A stretch of 64,000 nucleotides of DNA, taken from NCBI RefSeq assembly GCF_009469595.2, contig NZ_SSXV01000011.1, forward strand, positions 62,001 through 126,000. The letters are read 5' to 3'. This document shows, one piece after another, positions 1 to 8,956 of the stretch. Source of the stretch: Thauera sp. 2A1. GTDB lineage: Bacteria; Pseudomonadota; Gammaproteobacteria; Burkholderiales; Rhodocyclaceae. Made by a program: the position numbers and the translations under genes. Numbering within the stretch: position 1 is the first letter of the stretch; every line of letters begins with the position of its first letter. The notes under the pieces are model-generated. The model had not been told where the DNA came from. It was given only the letters and a program-made list of their open reading frames with translations, and did not search any database.

Positions 1-222
1 CCGTCGTCGTCCATCCACCGCGTGCTGCCGGTCACGCGCGGCGAGCGTGTGGCCTGCTTCATGTGGATGCAGAGCATGGTGCGCGACCCCGGCCAGCGCC
101 GCCTGCTGTACGAGATGGACATGGCCCTCCTCAAGCTGCGTCAGGACATCGGCGACACCGACCCGGTGGTGCGGCTCACCGGCACCTATCACAACCTGCT
201 GCGGCAGTGGGCGGACATCTGA
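1..222 (+). CDS. PKHD-type Fe(II)/2-oxoglutarate hydroxylase, C-terminal end
   Basis: This is the last 73 residues of a gene that begins before the window, in frame from base 1. The visible part reads [15 protein letters not shown], then [10 protein letters not shown], and ends [12 protein letters not shown]. This matches the C-terminus of the YbiX/PiuC family of PKHD-type hydroxylases (about 225 residues), which accompany iron uptake. Family knowledge: these are Fe(II)- and 2-oxoglutarate-dependent cytoplasmic enzymes, often found beside TonB-dependent siderophore receptors. The His of SSSIHRV would be the second iron-ligand histidine and the Arg of TRGER the 2-oxoglutarate anchor; both are present. 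The HxD half of the site lies outside the window. The substrate is unknown. Confidence 0.85.
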   Translation, partial: PSSSIHRVLPVTRGERVACFMWMQSMVRDPGQRRLLYEMDMALLKLRQDIGDTDPVVRLTGTYHNLLRQWADI

Positions 223-315
223 AGCCCTCGCCGGGCCCGCGCGGCAGGCGCGTTCGGGCAGACGTTTCGTACGCACCGCGCGGCGAGCTCACGACGGCGC
301 GCCGCGCATCGGGCA

Positions 316-1617
316 TCAATGCTCGTCGTTGTCGAAATCCCACAGCTCGTGGGTATCGAGCCGCCAGCGATGAAACGCGGCCAGGGCGTCGATGCGGGCC
401 AGCCGCTCGGCCAGGTGCAGCTCGTCGGCCGTGCGCCTAGCCTGCAGCAGGTCGGCGATCGACGATTCACCGAGCTTCCAGGCCTTTTCCTGCATGTCGG
501 TCGCCGTCTGCTGGGCGGTCGCGGCCGCCCGCAATCGATGCCAGGTCTGGTAGCCGCTGCGCACTGCGGCAAGCTCGCGCGCGGCCTCGGTACGCACCCG
601 CGCCTCGATGGCCGCCTCCTGCGCGGCCGCAGCGCGCGCCATCGCCAGGCTGGAATCGGAGGCCGCCGCACGCGCCGCACCGCCGATGGGGATCGCGACG
701 GTGAGGCCGAGCACACGCTCGTCGCCGCCCTTGTCGCTCGCGTAGCGCACGCCGAGCACCGGATCGGGCATGCGGTTCGCATCGGCGCGCTGCGCCGTCA
801 GCATCGCCTGCCGCGACAGCGCGCGGGCCTTCGCCAGCTCGTGGTTGCGCGACATCATGGCTTCCGTGTCGAAGCGGATGCCTGCCGGGTCGGCGGGCTC
901 GGACAGATTCACCGCCGCGCGCGGCCGCAGCCCCGGAAAGCGGATATCGAGCTCAGCACCCACTTCCGTCCGTCTTGCCTCTGCGCTGGCGAGCTGTGCC
1001 GCAGCCTGCGCGACGGCGCCTTGCGCCAGGTTGAGGTCGAGCCGGGCCGCATCGCCCTGCCGCAGGCGGATCTCGGCGATGCGCGCCAGCTCGGCGGCGA
1101 GCGCGTGCTGGCGCGTTCGGGCAGCGACTTCGTCCTCCGCGCGCAACCAGTCGAACCATCGCGCAAGTACTTCGCGCGCCGCCTCGTGCTGCGCGTCGCC
1201 CAGCGCCCAGCGCGACACTTCCTGGCCTGCGGCGCCGAGGCGATCGTCGATGTCGGCCTTGCCGCCGATGCGCACGCCACGCTCGAGCGCAGCCGCATAT
1301 TCGCCATAACGCCGGTCGTTCTCCGGCCGCACGGTGCGCTGCTGCAGGTCGCCGCGCACCGTCCACTCGTGCGGACCAGCGCGCAGTTGCCGCGCCTGCG
1401 CCTCGCTCGCGTCCAGCTCGTGGCGCGCCGCCCCCACCGCGGGCGCGCTCTCCAGCAGCGTGCGCACGACGGCGGACGGTGGCAGTTCCGGCGGCTCGGC
1501 GGGCGCTGCCCAAGCCTGCTGGCAGGCGAGCACGAGCAGGCCGAGGGCAATCAGGCGGCGCGGCATGGGGCGCAGAGAGTCACGACGAGGCGACGGCATG
1601 AGGAGGCGGTTCGTCAT
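316..1617 (-). CDS. czcC: TolC/CzcC-family outer-membrane factor of a heavy-metal efflux system
   Basis: A 433-residue protein with an N-terminal signal segment (MPRRLIALGLLVLACQQAWA) and the long Ala/Arg/Glu-rich helices of the outer-membrane efflux (OEP) family. It would form the outer-membrane duct of a CzcCBA-type tripartite pump. The ATG at 1617 overlaps the stop of the upstream DUF3240 gene by 4 bases (ATGA), which fixes the start; an in-frame extension upstream to 1932 only shadows the DUF3240 gene. It is the last gene of the operon running leftward from 6070, whereas czcC usually comes first in czcCBA operons. The exported metal cannot be read from this subunit. Confidence 0.85.
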   Translation of the reverse strand: MTNRLLMPSPRRDSLRPMPRRLIALGLLVLACQQAWAAPAEPPELPPSAVVRTLLESAPAVGAARHELDASEAQARQLRAGPHEWTVRGDLQQRTVRPENDRRYGEYAAALERGVRIGGKADIDDRLGAAGQEVSRWALGDAQHEAAREVLARWFDWLRAEDEVAARTRQHALAAELARIAEIRLRQGDAARLDLNLAQGAVAQAAAQLASAEARRTEVGAELDIRFPGLRPRAAVNLSEPADPAGIRFDTEAMMSRNHELAKARALSRQAMLTAQRADANRMPDPVLGVRYASDKGGDERVLGLTVAIPIGGAARAAASDSSLAMARAAAAQEAAIEARVRTEAARELAAVRSGYQTWHRLRAAATAQQTATDMQEKAWKLGESSIADLLQARRTADELHLAERLARIDALAAFHRWRLDTHELWDFDNDEH

Positions 1618-1925
1618 CCCAGCCTCCCGGAAGACAGAATGGGCATTGACCAGTAGAAGACCATGGGGTTGGGCAACTGCGCCTTGAGGTGGCCGAGCAC
1701 CGTCTCGGCGTCCTCGCGGCGCAGCAGCAACTGGATCTGGATGCGGCTGGCCTGGCCGCTGACATGCTCGCTCGGCTCGACAAGTGCGACGTCGGCGCCG
1801 TGCGCGCTCACCGGAAAGCTGGCGAAGCTGATCTGCAGCTCGGCATGGTCCAGCAGCAGGTCCACCACGTCGCCGGCCAGCGCGCTCGGCATCACCAGGT
1901 TCAGGCAGGTATCGGGAGCAGGCAT
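1614..1925 (-). CDS. DUF3240 family protein of the efflux operon
   Basis: A 103-residue soluble protein beginning MPAPDTCLNLVMPSALAGDV. It resembles the DUF3240 family, small proteins found beside CzcA-type RND pumps and thought to share a ferredoxin-like, PII/CutA-like fold. It sits between the RND pump (3 bases away) and the outer-membrane factor (4-base overlap), so it is cotranslated with them. No signal peptide is visible, so a cytoplasmic role is expected. Inference: it may sense metal or nucleotide and modulate the pump. The family has no firmly established function that I can cite. Confidence 0.75.
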   Translation of the reverse strand: MPAPDTCLNLVMPSALAGDVVDLLLDHAELQISFASFPVSAHGADVALVEPSEHVSGQASRIQIQLLLRREDAETVLGHLKAQLPNPMVFYWSMPILSSGRLG

Positions 1926-1928
1926 CGT

Positions 1929-4900
1929 TCACGCCTCCAGCGTGGCCGGCTTGGGCGGAAAGCCGAAGCGCAGGTAGATGAGGGGAAGCAGGATCAGCGT
2001 CAGCGCGGTGGAGCTCAGCAGGCCGCCGATGACCACGATCGCCAGCGGGCGCTGGATCTCCGAACCCGGCCCTGTCGCCAGCAGCAGCGGGATCAGGCCG
2101 TAGGCGGTGATGTTGGCCGTCATCAGCACCGGCCGCAGGCGCCGCAGCGCGCCCTCGCGCACCACCTGGACCCGGCTCATGCCGGCGGTGCGCAACTGGT
2201 TGAAGGTCGACACCATGACGATGCCGTTGAGCACGGCGATGCCGAGCAGCGCGATGAAACCCACCGACGCCGGCACCGATAGGTATTCGCCCGTCACCGC
2301 CAGCGCCAGGATCCCGCCGATAAGCGCGAACGGAATGTTGGACAGGATCAGCGCCGCCTGCCGCACCGAGCCGAAGGTGGAGAACAGCAGGAAGAAGATC
2401 AGCGCCAACGCCACCGGCACCACCAGCCCGAGGCGGGCCGCGGCGCGCTGCTGGTTCTCGAACTGGCCGCCCCAGGCGATGCGATAGCCGGCGGGCAGCT
2501 TCACCTGCTGGCCCACCATCCGCTGCGCCTCGGCGACGAAGCCGACCAGATCGCGGCCGCTGACGTTGGACTGCACGACGACGAAGCGCTGCGCCGACTC
2601 GCGGTCGATCTTAACCGGCCCCTCGATGCGCTCCAGATGCGCCACCTGCGCCAGCGGCATGCGGCTGCCGTCGGGCGTGGTGAGCTGCAGCGCGGCGAAG
2701 GCCTGCGGCGTGGTGACCGCACCGCCGCCGCGAATGACGAGCGGCGTGCGCCGGCCGCTCTCGATCACGGTGCCCACGCTGCGGCCCTCGAGCATGCGGC
2801 GCAGGTCGTCCTGCACCGCCTCCACCGTCAGCCCGGCACGGCCGGCGGCCAGCCGGTCGATGACGACGCGGAAGTACTGCACGCCGTCATTCTGCAGGGT
2901 GAAGGTGTCCTGCGCGCCGGGCACCTGCCGCACCACCGTCTCGACCTGCTTCGCCAGGCCGTTGAGCGCGGCGAGATCGGTGCCGTAGATCTTGATGGCC
3001 AGCGCGCCACGCACACCGGTCAGCATCTCCGACACGCGCATGTCGATCGGCTGGGTGAAGCTGTACGACACGCCGGGAAACTCCTTCATGACGTCGCGCA
3101 GTTGATCCCTCAGCCATTCCGGGTCGGGCACCGGCCAGGTCTCGCGCGGCTTGAGCACGAGGAAGGTATCGGTCTGGTTCAGCCCCATCGGATCGAGGCC
3201 GAGCTCGTCCGAGCCGGAGCGCGCAACGATGGCCGCCACCTGCGGCACCCGCGCCAGCACCGCCTGCTGCACCCGGGTGTCGAGCGCGATCGTCTGGTTG
3301 AGGGAGATCGACGGCAGCTTCTCCAGTTGCATGATGAGGTCGCCCTCGTCCATCGTCGGCATGAAGCTCTTGCCGATGAAGGGGAAGGCCACCACCGCTG
3401 CCACCAGCGCCACGCCGGCGGCGACGAACACTGTCTTCTGCCCCGCGAAGGCCAGGTCGAGCAACCTGCGGTAATGGCGCACCAGGAAGCGCACCAGCCA
3501 GGGCTCGCCGGCATGCGCGGCGCTGAGCAGGTAGGAGCAAAGCACCGGGATCACCGTCAGCGACAGCAGCAGCGAAGCCGACAGGGCGAACACGATGGTC
3601 AGCGCCACCGGCCGGAACAGCTTGCCCTCCAGCCCTTCGAGCGTCAGCAGCGGCACGAACACGATGACGATCACCAGCACGCCGGAGGCCACCGGCACCG
3701 CCACCTCGCGCGTGGCGCGGAAGATGCGGTGCAGGATCGGCAGGCGGCTGCTCGCCCCGCCCTTGGCGAGTTCGGTCTCGACGTTCTCCACCACCACCAC
3801 CGCGGCGTCGACCAGCATGCCGATGGCGATGGCCAGGCCGCCCAGGCTCATCAGGTTGGCACTGAGGCCGAACTGGCGCATCAGCAGGAAGGTCGCCAGC
3901 GCCGCCAGCGGCAGCATCATCGACACCACCAGCGCCGCGCGCAGGTTGCCGAGGAACAGGAAGAGCAGCACCAGCACCAGCACCACCGCCTCGACCAGCG
4001 CCTTCGACACGGTGTGCACCGCGCGGTCGACCAGGTTGCTGCGATCGTAGAAGGGCACGATCTCCACGCCCGGCGGCAGGCTGGGCGCGAGCTCGGCCAG
4101 CCGCAGCTTGACGCCGGCGACCACCTCGCGCGCATTGGCGCCGCGCAGGCCGAGCACCAGGCCCTCGACTGCCTCGCCCTGGCCGCTGCGGGTCACCGCA
4201 CCATATCGCGTGAGGCTGCCGATGCGCACCTGGGCGATGTCGCCGACGCGCAGCACCGCGTCACCGACGCGCTTCACCGCGATCGCCGCCACGTCCTGCG
4301 GCGTGCGCACCGCGCCTTCGGCGCGCACCACCAGCGCCTCCTCGCCCTCGGTCAGGCGACCGGCGCCGTCGTTGCGGTTGTTCGCCGCCAGCGCTGCTTC
4401 CAGCTCGGCGAGCGATACGCCCTGCGCCAGCATCGCGGTGGCATCGGGCACCACCTCGATGGTGCGCGCATGTCCGCCCAGGCTGTTGACGTCGGCGACG
4501 CCGGGAATCGTCCGCAGCGCCGGGCGTATCGTCCAGTCGAGCAGCGTGCGCTTCTCCTCCAGCGACAGCGGCCCTTCCACGGTGAACATGAACATCTCGC
4601 CCAGCGGCGTGGTGATCGGCGCCAGCCCGCCGGACACCCCGGCCGGCAGATCCTTCAACACGTTGTTGAGCCGCTCCGACACCTGCTGGCGCGCCCAGTA
4701 GATGTCGGTGCTGTCCTCGAAATCGATGGTGATGTCGGCGAGCGCGTACTTGGAGGTCGAGCGCAGCATGCGCTGGCTGGGAATGCCCAGCAGCTCCTGC
4801 TCGATCGGAGTGGTGATGCGCGTCTCCACTTCCTCCGGCGTCATGCCCGGCGCCTTCATGATGATCTTCACCTGGGTGGTGGAGACGTCGGGGAAGGCGT

Positions 4901-5009
4901 CGATGGGCAGGCCGCGGAAGGCGACCACGCCCATGCCGACCAGCCCGAGGGTGAGCACGAGCACGAACAGACGCTGCGTGAGCGAGAAGGAAACCAGGCG
5001 GGTGAGCAT
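1929..5009 (-). CDS. czcA: CzcA/CusA-family heavy-metal RND efflux pump
   Basis: A 1026-residue inner-membrane proton/metal antiporter of the HME-RND family. The N-terminal helix is followed by LPIDAFPDVSTTQVKI and DFEDSTDIYWARQQV, both typical of metal-type RND pumps, and the usual 12-helix layout with two large periplasmic loops is evident. Helix IV carries AIGMLVDAAVVVVEN near residues 395-409. The acidic residue for proton relay is present, but the motif lacks the DFG of CzcA-type Zn/Co/Cd pumps and differs from the AIGAMVDAAIVMIEN of the CusA in this same window. The substrate is therefore uncertain; Ni, Co or Zn are possible. It begins 2 bases after the membrane-fusion gene. Confidence 0.9.
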   Translation of the reverse strand: MLTRLVSFSLTQRLFVLVLTLGLVGMGVVAFRGLPIDAFPDVSTTQVKIIMKAPGMTPEEVETRITTPIEQELLGIPSQRMLRSTSKYALADITIDFEDSTDIYWARQQVSERLNNVLKDLPAGVSGGLAPITTPLGEMFMFTVEGPLSLEEKRTLLDWTIRPALRTIPGVADVNSLGGHARTIEVVPDATAMLAQGVSLAELEAALAANNRNDGAGRLTEGEEALVVRAEGAVRTPQDVAAIAVKRVGDAVLRVGDIAQVRIGSLTRYGAVTRSGQGEAVEGLVLGLRGANAREVVAGVKLRLAELAPSLPPGVEIVPFYDRSNLVDRAVHTVSKALVEAVVLVLVLLFLFLGNLRAALVVSMMLPLAALATFLLMRQFGLSANLMSLGGLAIAIGMLVDAAVVVVENVETELAKGGASSRLPILHRIFRATREVAVPVASGVLVIVIVFVPLLTLEGLEGKLFRPVALTIVFALSASLLLSLTVIPVLCSYLLSAAHAGEPWLVRFLVRHYRRLLDLAFAGQKTVFVAAGVALVAAVVAFPFIGKSFMPTMDEGDLIMQLEKLPSISLNQTIALDTRVQQAVLARVPQVAAIVARSGSDELGLDPMGLNQTDTFLVLKPRETWPVPDPEWLRDQLRDVMKEFPGVSYSFTQPIDMRVSEMLTGVRGALAIKIYGTDLAALNGLAKQVETVVRQVPGAQDTFTLQNDGVQYFRVVIDRLAAGRAGLTVEAVQDDLRRMLEGRSVGTVIESGRRTPLVIRGGGAVTTPQAFAALQLTTPDGSRMPLAQVAHLERIEGPVKIDRESAQRFVVVQSNVSGRDLVGFVAEAQRMVGQQVKLPAGYRIAWGGQFENQQRAAARLGLVVPVALALIFFLLFSTFGSVRQAALILSNIPFALIGGILALAVTGEYLSVPASVGFIALLGIAVLNGIVMVSTFNQLRTAGMSRVQVVREGALRRLRPVLMTANITAYGLIPLLLATGPGSEIQRPLAIVVIGGLLSSTALTLILLPLIYLRFGFPPKPATLEA

Positions 5010-5011
5010 CG

Positions 5012-6070
5012 TCAGTCCCCGGCGTTCATCATCGACTTCAGCGCCGCCGTACCTTCGACCACCACGCGCGCATCCGCGGCGAGGCCGGCAACCACCGCCT
5101 CACGCGCATCCTCCGACAGCACCTGCACCGGCTGCGCGACGAAGCTGCCGGGCGTGCCGGTCGCCACGAAGCACACTGTGCGTCCCTGGCTGCGTACCAG
5201 CGCGCGCGCAGGCAGGCGCACGCCCCGCAGCGTGGTGTCGATCTCGGCCTCCACCGCCTGGCCAGGCAGCAGTCCGGGCGCCGCAGCCAGTGTGCCCCGC
5301 ACCATGGCCATCTGCGTGCCCTCCATCATCTGCGGATCGACGCCGACCACCTTGCCGTCCACCCCACCGACGCGCAGGCGCGCGCCCGGCGCGATGCTGC
5401 CGACGCTCGCACGCGGCACCAGCACCTCCACCGCGAGCGGGCCGTCGCGCGTCACCCGCGCCAGCGTCGCACCGGCCTCCACGCGCTGCCCGGGGCTCAC
5501 GCTGACCTCCCCGACGCGGCCGGCGAAGGGTGCCGACAGTTCGGCGAACATTCCGCCCTTGCTCACGCCGGCGATCTTCGCCTGGCGCACCTTCTCGTCG
5601 CGCGCGGCACGCGCCACCGACTCGGCGGCACGGCTCTGCTCGATGCGGGACTGCGGCACGATGCCCTCACGGAACAGGTTCTCGTCGCGCGCTCGTTGCC
5701 CCTGCGCCTGCGCGAGTTGCGCATTGGCCTGCTCGGTGTCGCGCTGCAACTCGGCCAGCCACGGGCTGGCAAAACGCAGCAGCGGCTGGCCCGCGTCCAC
5801 CCGTTCGCCGGAGACGACATGCACGCCCTGCACCACTCCCGCCGCCGGCGCCGACACCAGCCACACGTCGGCAGCGCGCGACATGACGCGCGCCTGCAGG
5901 CCACGCAGGCTGCCCACTTCCGTCGGCTGCGCCTGCTCCAGGCGCAGGGCCAACTGCTTCATCTGCACTTCATCTACGCGGATTTCCGCGCTCGCGGCGG
6001 CCGCAATCCCCGGGGCGACGACGCCAAGGGCTGCGAACAGCGCCAGCAGGCAGCCGGCACGTCTCGTCAT
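5012..6070 (-). CDS. czcB: Periplasmic membrane-fusion protein of the RND metal efflux system
   Basis: About 352 residues from the ATG at 6070, which places a clean signal peptide (MTRRAGCLLALFAALGVVAPG) at the N-terminus. A further in-frame ATG at 6145 has a G-rich stretch in front and would add 25 residues; it cannot be excluded. The sequence shows the HlyD/CzcB plan: a lipoyl-like half (VSAPAAGVVQGVHVVSGERVD), an alpha-helical hairpin with many Ala/Gln/Arg, and a second half (LSAPFAGRVGEVSVSPG), then beta-barrel and membrane-proximal domains. It is the first gene of the operon and would bridge pump and outer-membrane duct. No His-rich metal-binding extension is present. Confidence 0.85.
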   Translation of the reverse strand: MTRRAGCLLALFAALGVVAPGIAAAASAEIRVDEVQMKQLALRLEQAQPTEVGSLRGLQARVMSRAADVWLVSAPAAGVVQGVHVVSGERVDAGQPLLRFASPWLAELQRDTEQANAQLAQAQGQRARDENLFREGIVPQSRIEQSRAAESVARAARDEKVRQAKIAGVSKGGMFAELSAPFAGRVGEVSVSPGQRVEAGATLARVTRDGPLAVEVLVPRASVGSIAPGARLRVGGVDGKVVGVDPQMMEGTQMAMVRGTLAAAPGLLPGQAVEAEIDTTLRGVRLPARALVRSQGRTVCFVATGTPGSFVAQPVQVLSEDAREAVVAGLAADARVVVEGTAALKSMMNAGD

Positions 6071-6145
6071 CGGCCAATCCCGGCGCGCAGAGGGGGAGCC
6101 GTGGTGGCGCCGTGGCAGGACCTGCGATGTGATGAAGCGCGGCAT

Positions 6146-6362
6146 ACGACCCCCTGAATGACGATAGACCGCAATTCTATTGCCGCAGCCTTAAACGAAC
6201 ATGAAAAGCGTCGGGCGGGGATGGATTTGGCATGTGCCACGCTGGCACGGACGCTCGCGACCGGGACAGCCAAGAATTTGACCTGGCTCAGAAAAAAAAC
6301 GAATAGCATCGATTATCATTTTCAGACTCGAGAAATTCCGCACGTCCGCATCCGGATCGTTC
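6146..6362. promoter_or_regulatory. Divergent promoter region with a Fur-like site before feoB
   Basis: This gap separates the leftward efflux operon from the rightward feoB gene. At 6312-6323 there are two adjacent hexamers, ATTATC and ATTTTC, the reverse complement of the GATAAT unit from which Fur boxes are built; a third flanking unit (GCATCG) is poor. The surrounding bases 6290-6325 are the most AT-rich stretch here, including a run of eight A at 6291-6298. Fur control of feoB is common, and the site lies about 40 bases before the start codon. Inference from motif and position only. Confidence 0.4.
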
Positions 6363-8321
6363 ATGAATCACGCTGCGTCACTCGCCGGCGATCGCGCGCT
6401 GCGCACCCTCGCCCTCGTCGGCCACCCCAACGTGGGGAAATCGGTGCTGTTCCATCGCCTGACCGGCACCTATGTCAACGTCTCCAACTATCCCGGCACC
6501 ACGGTGGAAGTGGCGCGCGCCACGCCGCGCTTCGACCGCGAGGCATCGCTGCTCGACACCCCGGGCGTGCTGGCGCTGCCTTCGCGCAGCGACGACGAGC
6601 GCGCCACCATGCGCGCGCTGCTCCACGAGGACATGCGCGTCATCATCCAGGTGGGCGACGCCAAGAACCTGCGCCGCACGCTGAACCTCACCGCGCTGCT
6701 CGCCGAGCTGGGCGTGCCCATGGTGCTGGCGCTCAACATGGCGGACGAGGCCAGGGCGCGTGGCGTCACCGTCGATGCCGCGGCACTGGCCGAAGCGCTG
6801 GGCGTGCCGGTCGTGGCCACCGTCGCCACCGGTGGCGAAGGCGTCACCCCGCTCACCGAGGCGCTGACGCGGGCGAAAACGCCGGCGCCGCTGCTGCAGT
6901 ACGACGCCGACCTGGAGACGAACATCGCCAGCCTCGCCGCCCTGCTCGAACGCCACGCGCCGCATCCGCGGCTGGCCGCGCGCGGCCTGGCGATCCTGCT
7001 GCTGGGCCGCGACCCCGAAGTGGAGCGCTGGCTCGGCGAGCAGGCCGGTGCCGCACCGGTGCAGGCGGCGCTGGCGGCAGGCTGCGCCCTCACCGGCCGC
7101 GAATCGCCGCCGGCGCGCCTCGCGCGCGAACGCGGCGGCGCCGCCGAGGCGCTGGCGCGCACCGTCACCCGCCAGGCCGCGGGCAAGGACCGCACGCTGT
7201 CGCTGCTCGTCGGCCAGCTCGCGGTGCATCGCTTCTGGGGCTGGCCGATGCTGCTGGCGGTGCTGTACGTGGTGTATCTCTTCGTCGGCGACTTCGGCGC
7301 CGGCACGCTCGTCGGGCTGCTGGAAAAGAGCTTCTTCGGCGAAGTGCTCAACCCCGCCGTCACCGGCTTCGTGCATCAGCACGTCGGCATTCCCTGGCTC
7401 GCCGACCTGTTCGTGGGCCAGTACGGCCTGTGGACGATGGGCATGACCTACGCGCTGGCGCTGATCCTGCCCATCGTCACCACCTTCTTCCTCGCCTTCG
7501 GCGTACTGGAGGATTCGGGCTACTTCACCCGCCTGTCGGTGATCGCCAACCGCATGTTCGCGGCGATCGGCCTCAACGGCCGCGCGGTGCTGCCGATGGT
7601 GCTGGGCCTGGGCTGCGTGACCATGGCCACGCTCACCACCCGCATCCTGCACAGCAAGCGCGAGCGACTGATCACCACCTTCCTGATGGCGCTGGCGATT
7701 CCCTGCTCGGCTCAGCTCGGCGTGGTGCTGGGCATGCTCGGCGGACAGTCCTTCGCGGTGACGCTGATCTGGGCCGCCAGCATGGTCGGCGTGCTGCTGT
7801 TCACCGGCTGGCTCGCCGGCAAGGTGGTGAAGGGCCGCCGCATCCCGCTCGTCACCGAGCTGCCGCCGATGCGCATGCCGGTGCTGGGCAACGTGCTGAA
7901 GAAGACCGGCGGCCGGCTGAAGTGGTACCTGATCGAGGTGATCCCGCTGTTCCTGCTCGGCACGCTGATCATGTTCCTGCTCGACCGGAGCGGCGCGCTG
8001 CCGTGGATCATCAAGGCCGGCGAGCCGCTGGTCACCGGCTGGCTGGGCCTGCCGCCGGAAGCCAGCGCCGCCTTCGTGATGGGCTTCCTGCGCCGCGACT
8101 TCGGCGCCACCGGCCTGTTCGCGCTGCAGGGCCAGCTCGACGCCACCCAGGTAGTGGTGGGCATGGTGACGATCACCCTGTTCATCCCCTGCGTCGCCAG
8201 CCTGATGATGATCATCAAGGAACAGGGCCTGCGCACCGCCGCGACCATGGTCGCGATGATCGTGCCCACCGCCTTCCTCGTCGGCGGGGTGCTCAACCAC
8301 ATCCTGCGCTTCTTCGCCTGA
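6363..8321 (+). CDS. feoB: Ferrous iron transport protein B
   Basis: A 652-residue inner-membrane Fe(II) transporter. The N-terminal G domain has G1 GHPNVGKS (near residue 20), the G2 region SNYPGTT, G3 DTPG and G4 NMAD. The C-terminal part has hydrophobic segments with the two Gate-like blocks (GYFTRLSVIANR and FIPCVASLMMIIKEQG) and the Cys-containing LGLGCVTMAT segment. It is clearly shorter than the ~770-residue E. coli protein, with a brief linker after the G domain and no FeoC nearby. A FeoA-domain gene follows 8 bases downstream, the reverse of the usual feoAB order. Probably iron-repressed through the upstream Fur-like site. Confidence 0.93.
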   Translation: MNHAASLAGDRALRTLALVGHPNVGKSVLFHRLTGTYVNVSNYPGTTVEVARATPRFDREASLLDTPGVLALPSRSDDERATMRALLHEDMRVIIQVGDAKNLRRTLNLTALLAELGVPMVLALNMADEARARGVTVDAAALAEALGVPVVATVATGGEGVTPLTEALTRAKTPAPLLQYDADLETNIASLAALLERHAPHPRLAARGLAILLLGRDPEVERWLGEQAGAAPVQAALAAGCALTGRESPPARLARERGGAAEALARTVTRQAAGKDRTLSLLVGQLAVHRFWGWPMLLAVLYVVYLFVGDFGAGTLVGLLEKSFFGEVLNPAVTGFVHQHVGIPWLADLFVGQYGLWTMGMTYALALILPIVTTFFLAFGVLEDSGYFTRLSVIANRMFAAIGLNGRAVLPMVLGLGCVTMATLTTRILHSKRERLITTFLMALAIPCSAQLGVVLGMLGGQSFAVTLIWAASMVGVLLFTGWLAGKVVKGRRIPLVTELPPMRMPVLGNVLKKTGGRLKWYLIEVIPLFLLGTLIMFLLDRSGALPWIIKAGEPLVTGWLGLPPEASAAFVMGFLRRDFGATGLFALQGQLDATQVVVGMVTITLFIPCVASLMMIIKEQGLRTAATMVAMIVPTAFLVGGVLNHILRFFA

Positions 8322-8329
8322 GGACGCCG

Positions 8330-8590
8330 ATGATGACGCCCACCCCAGCCCGCCCCGCGCACGAGCGCATCCGCCTCACCGGCACGCCGGTCGGTCGTCT
8401 GGTCCACATCGCCGAATTCGGCGACGACATCGACCCGCTGCAGCGCGAGCAACTGCACGCCTACGGCCTGTCGACCACTCACCCGGTGCGCGTGCTGCAG
8501 CAGCAGCCGATGACGGTGATCCTGTGCGACCACGTCGAGATCGCGCTCGAGCACGTGGTCGCGCGCCACATCTGGGTGGAGGCGGGCTGA
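8330..8590 (+). CDS. feoA: FeoA-domain protein
   Basis: An 86-residue protein with an SH3-like FeoA fold: LTGTPVGRLVHIAEFGDD at the start, then a Gly-Leu turn (YGLSTTHPVRVLQQQP) and a strand with VEIALEHVVARHIWVE. FeoA proteins are small cytoplasmic partners of FeoB. It starts 8 bases after feoB, so it is the second cistron of the same transcript. Two adjacent ATGs (8330 and 8333) are both possible starts. Its stop codon lies inside the left arm of a long inverted repeat (see 8580-8628). Confidence 0.8.
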   Translation: MMTPTPARPAHERIRLTGTPVGRLVHIAEFGDDIDPLQREQLHAYGLSTTHPVRVLQQQPMTVILCDHVEIALEHVVARHIWVEAG

Positions 8591-8628
8591 AGCGCCTGCC
8601 GCCGCGCGGCACGCGCTTCAGCCCGCCT
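8580..8628. terminator. Bidirectional terminator-like inverted repeat between feoA and azlD
   Basis: Two perfect 16-base arms, 8580-8595 and 8613-8628 (left arm AGGCGGGCTGAAGCGC), face each other across a 17-base loop. The feoA stop codon is inside the left arm and the convergent azlD stop begins just after the right arm, so it sits where two convergent operons meet. There is no clear T-run on either strand, so intrinsic termination is likely but not certain. Confidence 0.6.
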
Positions 8629-8629
8629 G

Positions 8630-8956
8630 CTACCAGCCCAGCCCTTTGCGCAAGGCGATCAGCACGCCCATGCCGAGAATGAAGGGCAGCCAGGGGTTGC
8701 GCGTGCGCAGCGCGATGGCGACGATCACCGCCCCCGCCACCAGCTTCGGGTTGAAGGCCTGGAAATGGCCGTGGTCCAGCAGCAGGTCGGGCACGATCAA
8801 CGCCGCCAGCGCCGAGGCCGGCGCATAGCGCAGCGCGCGCTGCACCGTCGGCGGCAGACGGCCCTTCTCGCCGATCAGGATGAAGCTGCCGCGGGTGATC
8901 ACCGTCGTCAGCGCCAGCGCGACGAAGGTGATCCACAGCCAAACGCCTTCGATCAT
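8630..8956 (-). CDS. azlD: AzlD-family branched-chain amino acid export subunit
   Basis: A 108-residue membrane protein with about four hydrophobic segments, beginning MIEGVWLWITFVALALTTVI and containing the family's TRGSFILIGE and LRYAPASALAALIVPDLLL segments. AzlD is the small partner of AzlC, and together they export branched-chain amino acids (and analogues such as azaleucine in Bacillus). The ATG overlaps the azlC stop by 4 bases, so the pair is translationally coupled. Confidence 0.88.
   Translation of the reverse strand: MIEGVWLWITFVALALTTVITRGSFILIGEKGRLPPTVQRALRYAPASALAALIVPDLLLDHGHFQAFNPKLVAGAVIVAIALRTRNPWLPFILGMGVLIALRKGLGW

Noticed and set aside
2637..6161. Long open frame on the plus strand opposite the efflux operon (about 1170 codons), and similar ones opposite feoB, cusA and mobA.
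   Set aside because: Antisense open frames are expected in very GC-rich genes; their translations are His/Arg/Gln-rich and without domain character.
6158..8590. A plus-strand frame running through feoB and ending as the FeoA-domain protein, as if one 810-residue protein.
   Set aside because: The first ~720 codons are a shifted shadow of feoB; the FeoA-domain gene has its own ATG at 8330.
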